Source: Streptosporangiaceae bacterium (GTDB taxonomy: Bacteria > Actinomycetota > Actinomycetes > Streptosporangiales > Streptosporangiaceae). Taken from it: a DNA stretch of 11,636 bases. Numbering within the stretch: position 1 is the first letter of the stretch; every line of letters starts with the position of its first letter. Below are positions 1 through 5,937 of the stretch, in pieces. Both the position numbers and the translations under genes were made by a program. The notes below the pieces were generated by a model that was not told where the DNA came from, ran no database searches, and saw only the letters and a list, made by a program, of their open reading frames with translations. The stretch lies in contig JASHQP010000288.1 in assembly GCA_030039095.1 (NCBI GenBank), forward strand, positions 1-11,636, written 5' to 3'.

Positions 1-279
1 ATGCTGGCCGAGGCCGTCGAATGCGAGGTCCAGTTCGCCGAGGACCTGCTCGCCGCGGGCGTCGCCGGGCTTTCCCTGGCCGACATGCGCGCCTACCTGC
101 AGCACGTCGCCGACCGGCGGCTCGCTCAGCTCGGCATCGAGCCGCTGTACGGCTCGGCGAACCCGCTGGCGTTCATGGACCTGCAGGACGTCCAGGAGCT
201 GTCCAACTTCTTCGAGCGCCGCGTCTCCGCCTACCAGGTCGGCGTCACCGGCGAGGTCTCCTTCGACGACGACTTCTGA
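1..279 (+). CDS. nrdB: Class I ribonucleotide reductase small (beta) subunit, C-terminal part
   Basis: This is the last 92 residues of a class I ribonucleotide reductase beta subunit, the partner that houses the metal or radical cofactor for reducing ribonucleotides to deoxyribonucleotides in the cytoplasm. The frame is open at base 1, so the gene starts outside the window and the ATG at base 1 is probably an internal Met. Recognisable blocks are the helix QFAEDLLAAGVAGLSLADMR, the segment NPLAFMDLQDVQELSNFFER, and an acidic tail ending FDDDF. A flexible acidic C-terminus of this kind docks onto the large subunit. NFFERRVSAYQ resembles NrdB-type proteins rather than NrdF, whose tails usually end in a DWDF-like sequence. 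The metal-ligand helices lie upstream, so subclass (Ia or Ic) cannot be judged. A hairpin follows the stop codon. Confidence 0.93.
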   Translation: MLAEAVECEVQFAEDLLAAGVAGLSLADMRAYLQHVADRRLAQLGIEPLYGSANPLAFMDLQDVQELSNFFERRVSAYQVGVTGEVSFDDDF

Positions 280-293
280 GCCCGGGCGCAGTA

Positions 294-331
294 CCCCGGC
301 TTTGTCCGCTCCCGGCCGGGCAAAGCTGGGG
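294..331 (+). terminator. Hairpin after nrdB, probable terminator
   Basis: CCCCGGCTTTG (294-304) pairs with CAAAGCTGGGG (321-331) over 11 bp with one G-U pair. The 16-nt loop contains the self-complementary CCCGGCCGGG (311-320). It begins 15 nt after the nrdB stop codon. There is no T-tract, as is common for terminators in high-GC actinobacteria. It separates nrdB from the ArsR-type gene. The structure is read directly; its role is inferred. Confidence 0.6.
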
Positions 332-340
332 CGCTGGCTC

Positions 341-366
341 ATGATCAGATGATCAGCTGGCATACT
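341..366 (+). promoter_or_regulatory. Candidate promoter/operator of the ArsR-type gene
   Basis: ATGATCAG occurs twice in tandem (341-348, 349-356). Read as a dyad it is TGATCA-GA-TGATCA (342-355), a 6-2-6 inverted repeat. A -10-like CATACT follows at 361-366, only 7 nt before the GTG start codon, so transcription would begin at or very near the start codon. The dyad would lie in the promoter spacer, a good place for autorepression. No convincing -35 is seen. This is an inference from position and symmetry. Confidence 0.4.
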
Positions 367-373
367 GCGGGAC

Positions 374-718
374 GTGCATTTGCTGCCGGCCGAGCGGTCC
401 GACCACCGGGTGATCGACGGCGAGCGTGTGTGCCAGGCGATCGCGGCGCTGGATGATCCGGAGAAGATCCAGGCGCGGGCGCGGCGCTACGCGGTGCTGG
501 GCGATCCGACCCGGCTGATGATCCTGACGTGCATCAAGGCCGCGGAGCCGATCAGCGTCTCCGACCTCGCCGCGGCCACCGGCCTCAACGACACGACGGT
601 CTCGCAGACGCTGCGCTACCTGCGCGCCGGCCAGATCGTCGCCGCCGAGCGCGACGGGCGGGTCATCCGCTACCGGCTCGCCAGCGACGCCGTCGCGGCG
701 CTGCTGGCCTGCCCGTAG
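374..718 (+). CDS. ArsR/SmtB-family winged-helix repressor
   Basis: A 114-residue DNA-binding protein of the ArsR/SmtB type, a family of homodimeric repressors often released from DNA by metals. The core is typical: RYAVLGDPTRLMIL (about 38-51), then a winged helix from about 59 to 102 with the recognition helix near NDTTVSQTLRYLR and the wing RDGRVIRYRL. The N-terminal extension carries His2, His11 and Cys20, and Cys53 and Cys113 occur later; these are possible ligands, but no complete known motif such as ELCVCDL is present. The protein ends right after ALLACP, so the C-terminal helix that bears ligands in NmtR-like sensors is short or missing. The GTG start has no good Shine-Dalgarno sequence and a -10-like box ends 7 nt upstream, so translation may be leaderless. 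The inducer is unknown. It converges with the GntR gene, 3 nt between stop codons. Confidence 0.85.
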   Translation: MHLLPAERSDHRVIDGERVCQAIAALDDPEKIQARARRYAVLGDPTRLMILTCIKAAEPISVSDLAAATGLNDTTVSQTLRYLRAGQIVAAERDGRVIRYRLASDAVAALLACP

Positions 719-721
719 CGC

Positions 722-1411
722 TCAGGGCGCCGCCACCCCGGCCATGGTCGCGAGCTGGTCGGCCCGCACGGACTCGATGTGCTCGCGCATCAGGGTTTCG
801 GCCGCGCCGCCGTCCCGCCGCACGATCGCCTCGTAGATCGCCTGGTGCTCGGCCACCGACTTGGCCAGCCTGCCGGGGATCCCGGTGGTCAGCCGTCCGA
901 TGCGCTGCACGTGGCCGCGGAGGTTGCCGATGATCTCGTCGACGCGGCCGTTGCGCGACTGGGCGTACAGGACCAGGTCGAACTGGTGGATCAGCCTGGC
1001 CAGCTCCTCTTCCTTCCCCGGGATGGCCTCGTCTGCGGTCACGCACGCCGCGCTGGCCTCGACGATCCGCGCCAGGCCGGTCAGCGCGTCGTCGCTGATG
1101 TGGAGCGCGGCTTGCCGTGCGCACGCCCCTTCGAGCAGCTCCCGGAGCTCGTAGATCTCGCGCAGGTCGGCCTCGCTGTAGCCGGTCACGACCGCGCTCC
1201 GGTACGGCGGGATGTCGACGAAGCCGTCCTTCTGCAGCCGGACGAGCGCGTCACGCAGCGGCGTCTTGCTGACGCCGAAGCGGGCGGCCAGCTCGGCCTC
1301 CCGCAGCACCGCGCCGGCCGGCAGGGCGCCGCTGATGATGTCGTCCCGAAGCTGCAGGTACACGGCGTCCTTGAGCTGCCGGTGGACTGCGGTTTCCAGC
1401 CCTGGTGTCAT
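722..1411 (-). CDS. GntR-family regulator, FadR/FCD subgroup
   Basis: A 229-residue transcription factor with an N-terminal winged helix (about 12-76; LREAELAARFGVSKTPLRDAL is the helix-turn-helix) and an all-helical FCD ligand domain (about 82-220). FCD regulators usually bind a carboxylic acid through a metal held by an Asp and three His. Two of these remain, His189 (AEHQAI) and His211 (REHIES). The usual DxxxFH-like motif reads IHQFD (141-145), so the first Asp and His are replaced. This suggests altered metal or ligand binding. The ATG lies 6 nt after the amidase stop codon, with GGAGG inside the end of that gene, so it is the third gene of the aminotransferase-amidase operon. It probably controls that operon, perhaps through the repeats at 4019-4048. 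The inducer is unknown. Confidence 0.9.
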   Translation of the reverse strand: MTPGLETAVHRQLKDAVYLQLRDDIISGALPAGAVLREAELAARFGVSKTPLRDALVRLQKDGFVDIPPYRSAVVTGYSEADLREIYELRELLEGACARQAALHISDDALTGLARIVEASAACVTADEAIPGKEEELARLIHQFDLVLYAQSRNGRVDEIIGNLRGHVQRIGRLTTGIPGRLAKSVAEHQAIYEAIVRRDGGAAETLMREHIESVRADQLATMAGVAAP

Positions 1412-1417
1412 CCCACA

Positions 1418-2878
1418 TCAGCCTCCGATTGCCGGCCGGTGGCGGCGCCACGGCGCTATGCCGTCCTGGCCGAGCGGGCCGAGCACCCGCTCGCAGGCTA
1501 GCGCGAAGTCGAGGACCCGGGCGTCGTGCGCCCACGGGCCGACGATCTGCAGGCCGACCGGCAGGCCGCCGGCCGCCAGGCCGCAGGGCAGCGAGATCGC
1601 CGGCTGGCCCGTGATGTTGAACGGATACGTATACGGGGCCCACGTGATCCACGGCAGCGGCGCGCCGGCCTCGCCGCCGGGCGGCACCTCGGCGTCGGCG
1701 GCGAACGCGGTGCCGGGCATGGTCGGCATCAGCAGCAGGTCCCAGTCGCCGAACAGGCCGAACATCCGCTCGCGCAGCGCCCGCCGCGCCCCCATGGCGC
1801 GGTAGTAGGCGGCCAGCGTGTAGCCGTCGGCCAGCGGGCCGAGGCGGACCAGGCCGGGGTCCATGATGTCGCCGTGGTCGCGGATGAGGTCGGCATACCC
1901 GAGCGCGCGGCCGGTCACCCACATCGCCTCGAATACGTCGCGGGGCAGGGCCGCGCCCAGGTCCGCGACGTCCTCCAGCTCGGCCAGGCCTGCCGAGCGG
2001 ACCAGGCCGCAGGCCCGGTCGAACACGGCGGCCACGGCGGTCTCCGGCGCCACGCCGAACGGCGCGCGCACCATGCCGACCCGCAGCCGGCGCCCGGGCG
2101 GGTCGGTCAGTGCCGCCGGGAAGAAGGACTGCGGGTCGCGGGCGTCCGGCCCGCGCGTGAGCTCGAAGACGGCCCTCGCGTCCGCGACCGAGCGGGTGAG
2201 CGGGCCGGCGTGAGACAGCGTCTCGTTGACCGTGCCGGGCCAGACCGGGATCGCGCCCAGCGTCGGCTTGAAGCCCACGACGCCGCAGAACGACGCCGGG
2301 ATGCGGATCGAGCCGCCGCCGTCGGTCCCGGTGGCCACGGGCACGGCGCCCGACGCGACGGTGGCCGCCGGGCCGGCGCTGGAGCCGCCCGGGGTCTTCG
2401 CCGGGTCCCACGGGTTGCGGGTCACGCCGGTACGCGGCGAGATCCCGGTGGCCTTCCAGCCGAACTCCGGCGTGGTCGCCTTCCCGATCACGATCGCCCC
2501 GGCCGCCGTGAGCCGCGCCACCATCGGCGCCGATACCGCGGCAGGCTCGTCGGAGCTGGTCAGTGACCCTTTCCAGGTCGGCTCGCCCTCGTAGTAGAAG
2601 TTGTCCTTTACCGCGATCGGGACGCCGTGCAGCGGGCCCCGTAGCCGGCCGGAACGGGCCTCGTCCTCGCGTTCGGCCGCTTCGCGCAGCGCGCGTTCGG
2701 GCAACAGAGCGGCGTAGGCGTTGATCACCGGCTCGGCTTCGCGTGCGATGTGCAGCGCGCACTCGGTGAGCTGCACCGGCGAGATCAGCCCGTCGGCGAC
2801 GCGCCGCGCGAGGCCGAGCGCCGTGGACGCCTGGTATTCCTCGACGCCGAGCGCGCCGAACCGGGACACCTCGGTCAC
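1418..2878 (-). CDS. Amidase-signature-family amidase
   Basis: A 486-residue hydrolase of the amidase signature family, which cleaves amides to acid plus ammonia or amine, probably in the cytoplasm because no signal peptide is seen. The catalytic triad is complete: Lys91 in HGVPIAVKDN, the cis-Ser Ser166 in GGSSAG, and the nucleophile Ser190 in TGTDGGGSIRIP, with the family's usual 24-residue gap between the serines. Length is normal. I place the start at the GTG at 2876-2878, which overlaps the aminotransferase stop codon (GTGA) and has GGGAG about 8 nt upstream. A longer frame reaches an ATG at 2932 but would add 18 residues lying within the upstream gene. It is translationally coupled to the aminotransferase and followed 6 nt later by the GntR gene. 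The lack of GatA-type neighbours argues against a tRNA amidotransferase. The substrate cannot be predicted. Confidence 0.9.
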   Translation of the reverse strand: MTEVSRFGALGVEEYQASTALGLARRVADGLISPVQLTECALHIAREAEPVINAYAALLPERALREAAEREDEARSGRLRGPLHGVPIAVKDNFYYEGEPTWKGSLTSSDEPAAVSAPMVARLTAAGAIVIGKATTPEFGWKATGISPRTGVTRNPWDPAKTPGGSSAGPAATVASGAVPVATGTDGGGSIRIPASFCGVVGFKPTLGAIPVWPGTVNETLSHAGPLTRSVADARAVFELTRGPDARDPQSFFPAALTDPPGRRLRVGMVRAPFGVAPETAVAAVFDRACGLVRSAGLAELEDVADLGAALPRDVFEAMWVTGRALGYADLIRDHGDIMDPGLVRLGPLADGYTLAAYYRAMGARRALRERMFGLFGDWDLLLMPTMPGTAFAADAEVPPGGEAGAPLPWITWAPYTYPFNITGQPAISLPCGLAAGGLPVGLQIVGPWAHDARVLDFALACERVLGPLGQDGIAPWRRHRPAIGG

Positions 2879-4002
2879 CGCTGCGCTCCCGTCTCCAGCT
2901 CGGCCCAGGCGGCCGCGAACCTGTCCGCCCACCCGGCCGGCACGGACGTGCTGACCTTCACGAATCTCTCACCGAACGCGGGTGACTGATAGGTGCCCGA
3001 CCGGATGAACACGTCTCGTTCCAGGAGGAAGGCGCAAACACCGTCGGCGGTCCAGCCCTGCCCGCTGACGTCGACGGCGAGGAAGTTGCCCTGGGACGGA
3101 TCCACGAGCACGCGCCCGACGGGACTGCGCGTGACGGCCTGCGTGACGGTCTGCTGGTTGCGCCGGTTGACCTGCCGCAGGCGCCGCAGCCAGGGGTCCT
3201 TCACCTTCAGCCCGGCGATCGCGGCACGCTGGGCCTGGATGCTGGCCCCGAGCGGGTTGGACGGCGTGCTCGTCAGCCGGCCGAGCAGGTCGGGGCGGCC
3301 CACGACCGCGCCGAGGCGCAGCCCGGCCAGGCCGAGCCACTTCGAGAAGCTGTACGTGGTCAGCGTGGCCTCGGGATACAGCGCGGCCACCAGCGTGGGA
3401 GCGTCGGCGAAGTGCCGGTACGTGCAGTCGTGCACGATGATCGCGCCGTGCGCCCGGGCCACGTCGACGATGGCCTCGAGCTCGTCCCGGCCGTACGAGC
3501 TGCCGAGGGGGTTGAGCGGGTCGATCAGGTAGATCAGCGCGCCGGGCTCGATGACGTCGGCCAGCGCCGCCGCGCCGAGTTTGTATCCGGCCTCGGCGGA
3601 ATACACCCCGACCGCGGTCACCGGCACGCCCTCGAGCTCGGCGAAGCGGCCCGGCCACGGCCAGCCGGGGTCGGTGGTGATCAGCCGGGACAGCCCGGGC
3701 GCCAGCGCCGTGCAGATGTGGTGCAGCCCGCCGACCGCGCCGTCGGTGACCATCGCGGTGCTGCCCGCGAGCCCGAGATCGTCCACGATCAGCTCCCGGA
3801 GTTCCGCGAATCCGAGCGCAGGCGCATAGAACTGGAACTCACGCCGCCTGGTGCTGTCGAGCAGGGCGTCGGTCACCTCGGGCGGCGGCTCGAGGTGCGT
3901 GGTGTTCTGGCCCATCCAGGCCAGGCCCGGGCGCTGCAGCAGGGCCTCGAACGACGGCGCCGGCGTGGTGCTGGCCGGCGGATGGCTGGCGGTGCGCGGC
4001 AT
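2875..4002 (-). CDS. PLP-dependent aminotransferase, class I/II (fold type I)
   Basis: A 375-residue PLP enzyme of the aspartate aminotransferase fold. Visible landmarks are the NPLG turn (164-167), Asp192 and Tyr195 in HDCTYRHFAD (pyridine N and O3' contacts) and the Schiff-base Lys221 in TYSFSKWLGLAGLRLG. Near the C-terminus the usual R-bearing strand that holds the substrate carboxylate reads GERFVKVSTS, with Lys349 where most relatives have Arg. That may mean an unusual or non-alpha-amino-acid substrate, although Arg346 is close. The start ATG has AGGAGG 3 nt upstream, and a candidate promoter lies at 4019-4048. It is the first gene of an operon with the amidase (4-bp overlap) and the GntR regulator. 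A catabolic role, amide hydrolysis plus transamination, is plausible but unproven. No biosynthetic partner genes are adjacent. Confidence 0.88.
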   Translation of the reverse strand: MPRTASHPPASTTPAPSFEALLQRPGLAWMGQNTTHLEPPPEVTDALLDSTRRREFQFYAPALGFAELRELIVDDLGLAGSTAMVTDGAVGGLHHICTALAPGLSRLITTDPGWPWPGRFAELEGVPVTAVGVYSAEAGYKLGAAALADVIEPGALIYLIDPLNPLGSSYGRDELEAIVDVARAHGAIIVHDCTYRHFADAPTLVAALYPEATLTTYSFSKWLGLAGLRLGAVVGRPDLLGRLTSTPSNPLGASIQAQRAAIAGLKVKDPWLRRLRQVNRRNQQTVTQAVTRSPVGRVLVDPSQGNFLAVDVSGQGWTADGVCAFLLERDVFIRSGTYQSPAFGERFVKVSTSVPAGWADRFAAAWAELETGAQR

Positions 4003-4018
4003 GTCCCTCCTGCCACTC

Positions 4019-4048
4019 GTCTGAGACCTTAGATCTTAGATCTTAGAC
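4019..4048 (-). promoter_or_regulatory. Four in-phase 7-bp repeats, candidate promoter/operator of the aminotransferase operon
   Basis: On the plus strand 4021-4048 reads CTGAGAC, CTTAGAT, CTTAGAT, CTTAGAC, four head-to-tail 7-mers. The same bases form overlapping 9-bp odd palindromes every 7 bp: GTCTgAGAC (4019-4027), ACCTtAGAT (4026-4034), ATCTtAGAT (4033-4041) and ATCTtAGAC (4040-4048). On the minus strand TAAGAT occurs at 4045-4040 and 4038-4033, an acceptable -10 for a leader of about 25-30 nt. FadR-type GntR proteins bind short odd dyads, so the operon's own GntR protein is the natural candidate binder. The repeats are directly visible; binding is inferred. Confidence 0.5.
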
Positions 4049-4062
4049 GATGGGCTGGGGGG

Positions 4063-5226
4063 TCAGGCCACCGACTCGTCTGCGGAGGGCTGGGCGGTGG
4101 CCACGTTCGAGGACCACCGGGCCTCGACCCTGCCGACGCGCCAGTAGATCAGGGCCGCGGCCCAGACGGTGATGAACAGGCCCGCGATGCAGAAGCCGGC
4201 GATGTTGATGTTGAAGTTCGCCATCGTGTCCCAGAACACGCCGTGCAGGTGCAGCTCGGTCGTGAGGATGCCGAGGATCTCGATCGTGCCGATGATGAAC
4301 GCCGCGCCGATCGACAGGCCGGTGATGACCAGGTTGTAGTAGACCTTGCGGACCGGCCGGGCGAAGGCCCAGCCGTAGGCGAAGTTCATGAACGCGCCGT
4401 CGAGCGTGTCGAACAGCATCATGCCGCCGGAGAACATGAACGGCAGCGCGAGAACCGCGAAGTAGGGCAGGCCCTGGATGGCCGCGTACGCGGTCGCGGC
4501 GAGCAGCACGACCTCGGTGGCGGTGTCGAAGCCGATGCCGAACACGAGCCCGACGAAATACAGCTGCCAGGTGTGGTTGATCGACTTCATGAACCGGCCG
4601 AAGAACCGGTACATCAGCCCGCGGGCCTGCAGCTGCGCTTCGAGCTGCTGCTCGTCGTAGGCGCCGGAGCGCATGTCACGGAACACCTTGAAGATGCCGG
4701 ACAGCACGATGAGGTTGAGCAGCGCGATCAGGTACAGGAACCCGGCCGACAGCACGGTCCCGATCGCGCCGCCTGCGGTCTCGTATGCCGAGGTCGGGTT
4801 CACCACGGCGCCGAATACCGCCCGGGCCGCGAACGTGATACCGACGCCGACCGCGACGATGATCGTGGAGTGGCCGAACGAGAAGAAGAAGCCGGTGCCC
4901 AGCGGCTTCTTGCCGTCGGCCATCAGCTTGCGGGTGGTGTTGTCGATGCACGAGATGTGGTCGGCGTCGAACGCGTGCCGGAACCCGAGGAACCACGCCG
5001 TGATCGCGACCCCGATGCCGACGCCGAGGCCGCGGCTGCCGCCCTCGCCCTTGTAGTCGAAGTGGTGCGGCAGCACGTACAGCACGAAAATGCCCCAGCC
5101 CACGACGTTGACCGCCACGATGAACGCGAGCATCGCGCCGAGCCGGGCCCACTCGCGGACCCCCATCGTGGTGCGGATGGTGCGCAGGCGCTGCCCGATC
5201 GAGGCTGTGCGCTCCGCATATGACAT
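4063..5226 (-). CDS. NiCoT-family cobalt/nickel permease, probably cobalt
   Basis: A 387-residue inner-membrane transporter of the NiCoT (HoxN/NixA/NhlF) family, which takes up Ni2+ or Co2+ with high affinity. The signature HX4DH is present in RHAFDADHISCIDN (His84, Asp89, His90). Other family blocks are FFFSFGHSTIIV, GIGFDTATEV and MMLFDTLDGAFMNFAYGWA. About eight hydrophobic segments are spread through the protein, with an extra N-terminal one at about 28-52. The ATG is preceded by AAGGAGG at a 7-nt spacing. The leader is a cobalamin riboswitch, so B12 status controls expression; in this family that arrangement points to cobalt rather than nickel as the physiological substrate (inference from known regulons). 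It ends 61 nt before the aminotransferase start and is probably a separate unit. Confidence 0.93.
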   Translation of the reverse strand: MSYAERTASIGQRLRTIRTTMGVREWARLGAMLAFIVAVNVVGWGIFVLYVLPHHFDYKGEGGSRGLGVGIGVAITAWFLGFRHAFDADHISCIDNTTRKLMADGKKPLGTGFFFSFGHSTIIVAVGVGITFAARAVFGAVVNPTSAYETAGGAIGTVLSAGFLYLIALLNLIVLSGIFKVFRDMRSGAYDEQQLEAQLQARGLMYRFFGRFMKSINHTWQLYFVGLVFGIGFDTATEVVLLAATAYAAIQGLPYFAVLALPFMFSGGMMLFDTLDGAFMNFAYGWAFARPVRKVYYNLVITGLSIGAAFIIGTIEILGILTTELHLHGVFWDTMANFNINIAGFCIAGLFITVWAAALIYWRVGRVEARWSSNVATAQPSADESVA

Positions 5227-5232
5227 CGATCA

Positions 5233-5252
5233 TCCTCCTTGGTGCCGGAGGA
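5233..5252 (-). promoter_or_regulatory. Hairpin sequestering the permease ribosome binding site
   Basis: In the transcript TCCTCC (5252-5247) can pair with GGAGGA (5238-5233), which is the Shine-Dalgarno sequence of the permease, across an 8-nt loop. Further upstream a second GGAGGA (about 5308-5303) could pair with the same TCCTCC and free the Shine-Dalgarno. This is the layout expected of a translational on/off platform downstream of the riboswitch aptamer. Pairing is read from sequence; the switching is inferred. Confidence 0.6.
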
Positions 5253-5315
5253 CGAAGAGAGCCCCCGCGGGCCGGGAGGCCGGTCCCGCGGCGAACCGCC
5301 CTTCCTCCGAGGACA

Positions 5316-5489
5316 GGTGCTCGCAAGGCAGACCAGGCCAGGCGACCGGACTCGTCCCCGGTAGGGGGCATGACCGTTGCGGGACAGTGCCGGGCTCACA
5401 CCGGACTTCGCTGGCTGGCCGCGGTCCCGGCCATCACGGCCGGGACCCTGGGAACCTACAAGCCGGCGCCAATATCGTCAAGGCTCACC
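5316..5489 (-). ncRNA. Cobalamin (B12) riboswitch upstream of the permease
   Basis: The minus-strand leader holds the conserved cobalamin aptamer core. AAGTCCGGTGTGAGCCCGGC leads directly into ACTGTCCCGCAACGGT (5408-5373), the typical core with its CCCGCAAC segment. A B12-box-like segment GCCTGGCCTGGTCTGCC lies at 5343-5327. Peripheral hairpins are visible: a perfect 10-bp stem with 5-nt loop at 5447-5423 and CCCC-TACC-GGGG at 5367-5356. GGTG near 5489 may pair with CACC near 5316 to close the aptamer, weakly. Ligand binding is expected to reduce translation of the cobalt permease. The ends are approximate. Confidence 0.85.
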
Positions 5490-5497
5490 AGATGATT

Positions 5498-5523
5498 AGG
5501 TATAGGCATGCCGATATATACCT
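5498..5523. promoter_or_regulatory. AT-rich nested inverted repeat upstream of the riboswitch
   Basis: AGGTATA (5498-5504) and TATACCT (5517-5523) are exact inverted arms. Between them lies the palindrome GGCATGCC (5505-5512) followed by GATA. This is one of the most AT-rich spots in the window and sits where the minus-strand promoter of the riboswitch-permease transcript should be. It could be a promoter with an operator for an unknown factor. No -35/-10 pair is convincing enough to name. Confidence 0.35.
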
Positions 5524-5570
5524 GATGGGCGTGCCTGGCTGCTGATGACTTTTGCGGTGCTGTCGATTTC

Positions 5571-5873
5571 GTGGCTGGCCGTTCGTCTTACTGCGAGACC
5601 ATCCCATGCGGCAAGGAGGAGCTGAACCGGGCCATCGCCATCGCCGAGACCGAAGGCCCCGAAGCCGGCCTGCGCATGGTCGACGGGCTCGGCCTCGAGG
5701 ACTTCCGCTACCTGCACTCCACCAGGGCCGAACTACTGCGGCGCCTCGGGCGGAACGGCGAGGCGCGTGACGCCTACCGGCGGGCCAGGGAGCTGACCGA
5801 CGATGGTGCCGAGCGGCGCTTCCTCGAGCGCCGGCTGACGGAACTGGCGGCCGCCGCAGGCCCGGGTGAGTGA
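5571..5873 (+). pseudogene. Remnant of ECF42-type sigma factor C-terminal TPR region
   Basis: From about residue 18 of this 100-residue frame the sequence is recognisable as the extreme C-terminus of ECF42-type sigma factors, which carry a TPR-like extension after the sigma domains: LNRAIAIAETEGPEAG, then YLHSTRAELLRRLGRNGEAR, then AERRFLERRLTEL. Complete members are about 400 residues, so roughly four fifths, including both DNA- and core-binding sigma domains, are missing. Nothing sigma-like was seen upstream, where a riboswitch leader and promoter-like DNA lie instead. The first 17 codons from the GTG look unrelated, so the break is near 5620. No YCII/DGPF-domain partner gene, typical of ECF42 loci, is adjacent. 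It is probably a non-functional relic of a deletion. A short expressed TPR peptide cannot be excluded. Confidence 0.7.
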
Positions 5874-5937
5874 CCGCGGCGCCGCAGCAGCAGCGAAGGA
5901 CAGGAACAACGCCGATCCTCGACGGTCTCCAGCGCTC

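Noticed and set aside
1251..2762. Long minus-strand frame overlapping the amidase and GntR genes
   Set aside because: Arg/Gly/Ala-rich shadow of the amidase in another frame; the amidase frame has an intact catalytic triad.
2879..2932. Upstream ATG extending the amidase by 18 residues
   Set aside because: The extension lies inside the aminotransferase gene, while the GTG at 2878 has a good Shine-Dalgarno and a GTGA overlap.
4243..5223. Plus-strand frame opposite the cobalt permease
   Set aside because: Composition is Glu/Arg/Asp/Val shadow of a membrane protein read antisense; no start context or domain.
5423..5447. Perfect 10-bp hairpin considered as a terminator
   Set aside because: It lies inside the riboswitch aptamer upstream of its core, with no T-tract on either strand, and fits a peripheral stem of that RNA.
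5090..5545. Plus-strand frames across the permease leader
   Set aside because: They run opposite the cobalamin riboswitch and expression platform, which explain the conserved sequence there.
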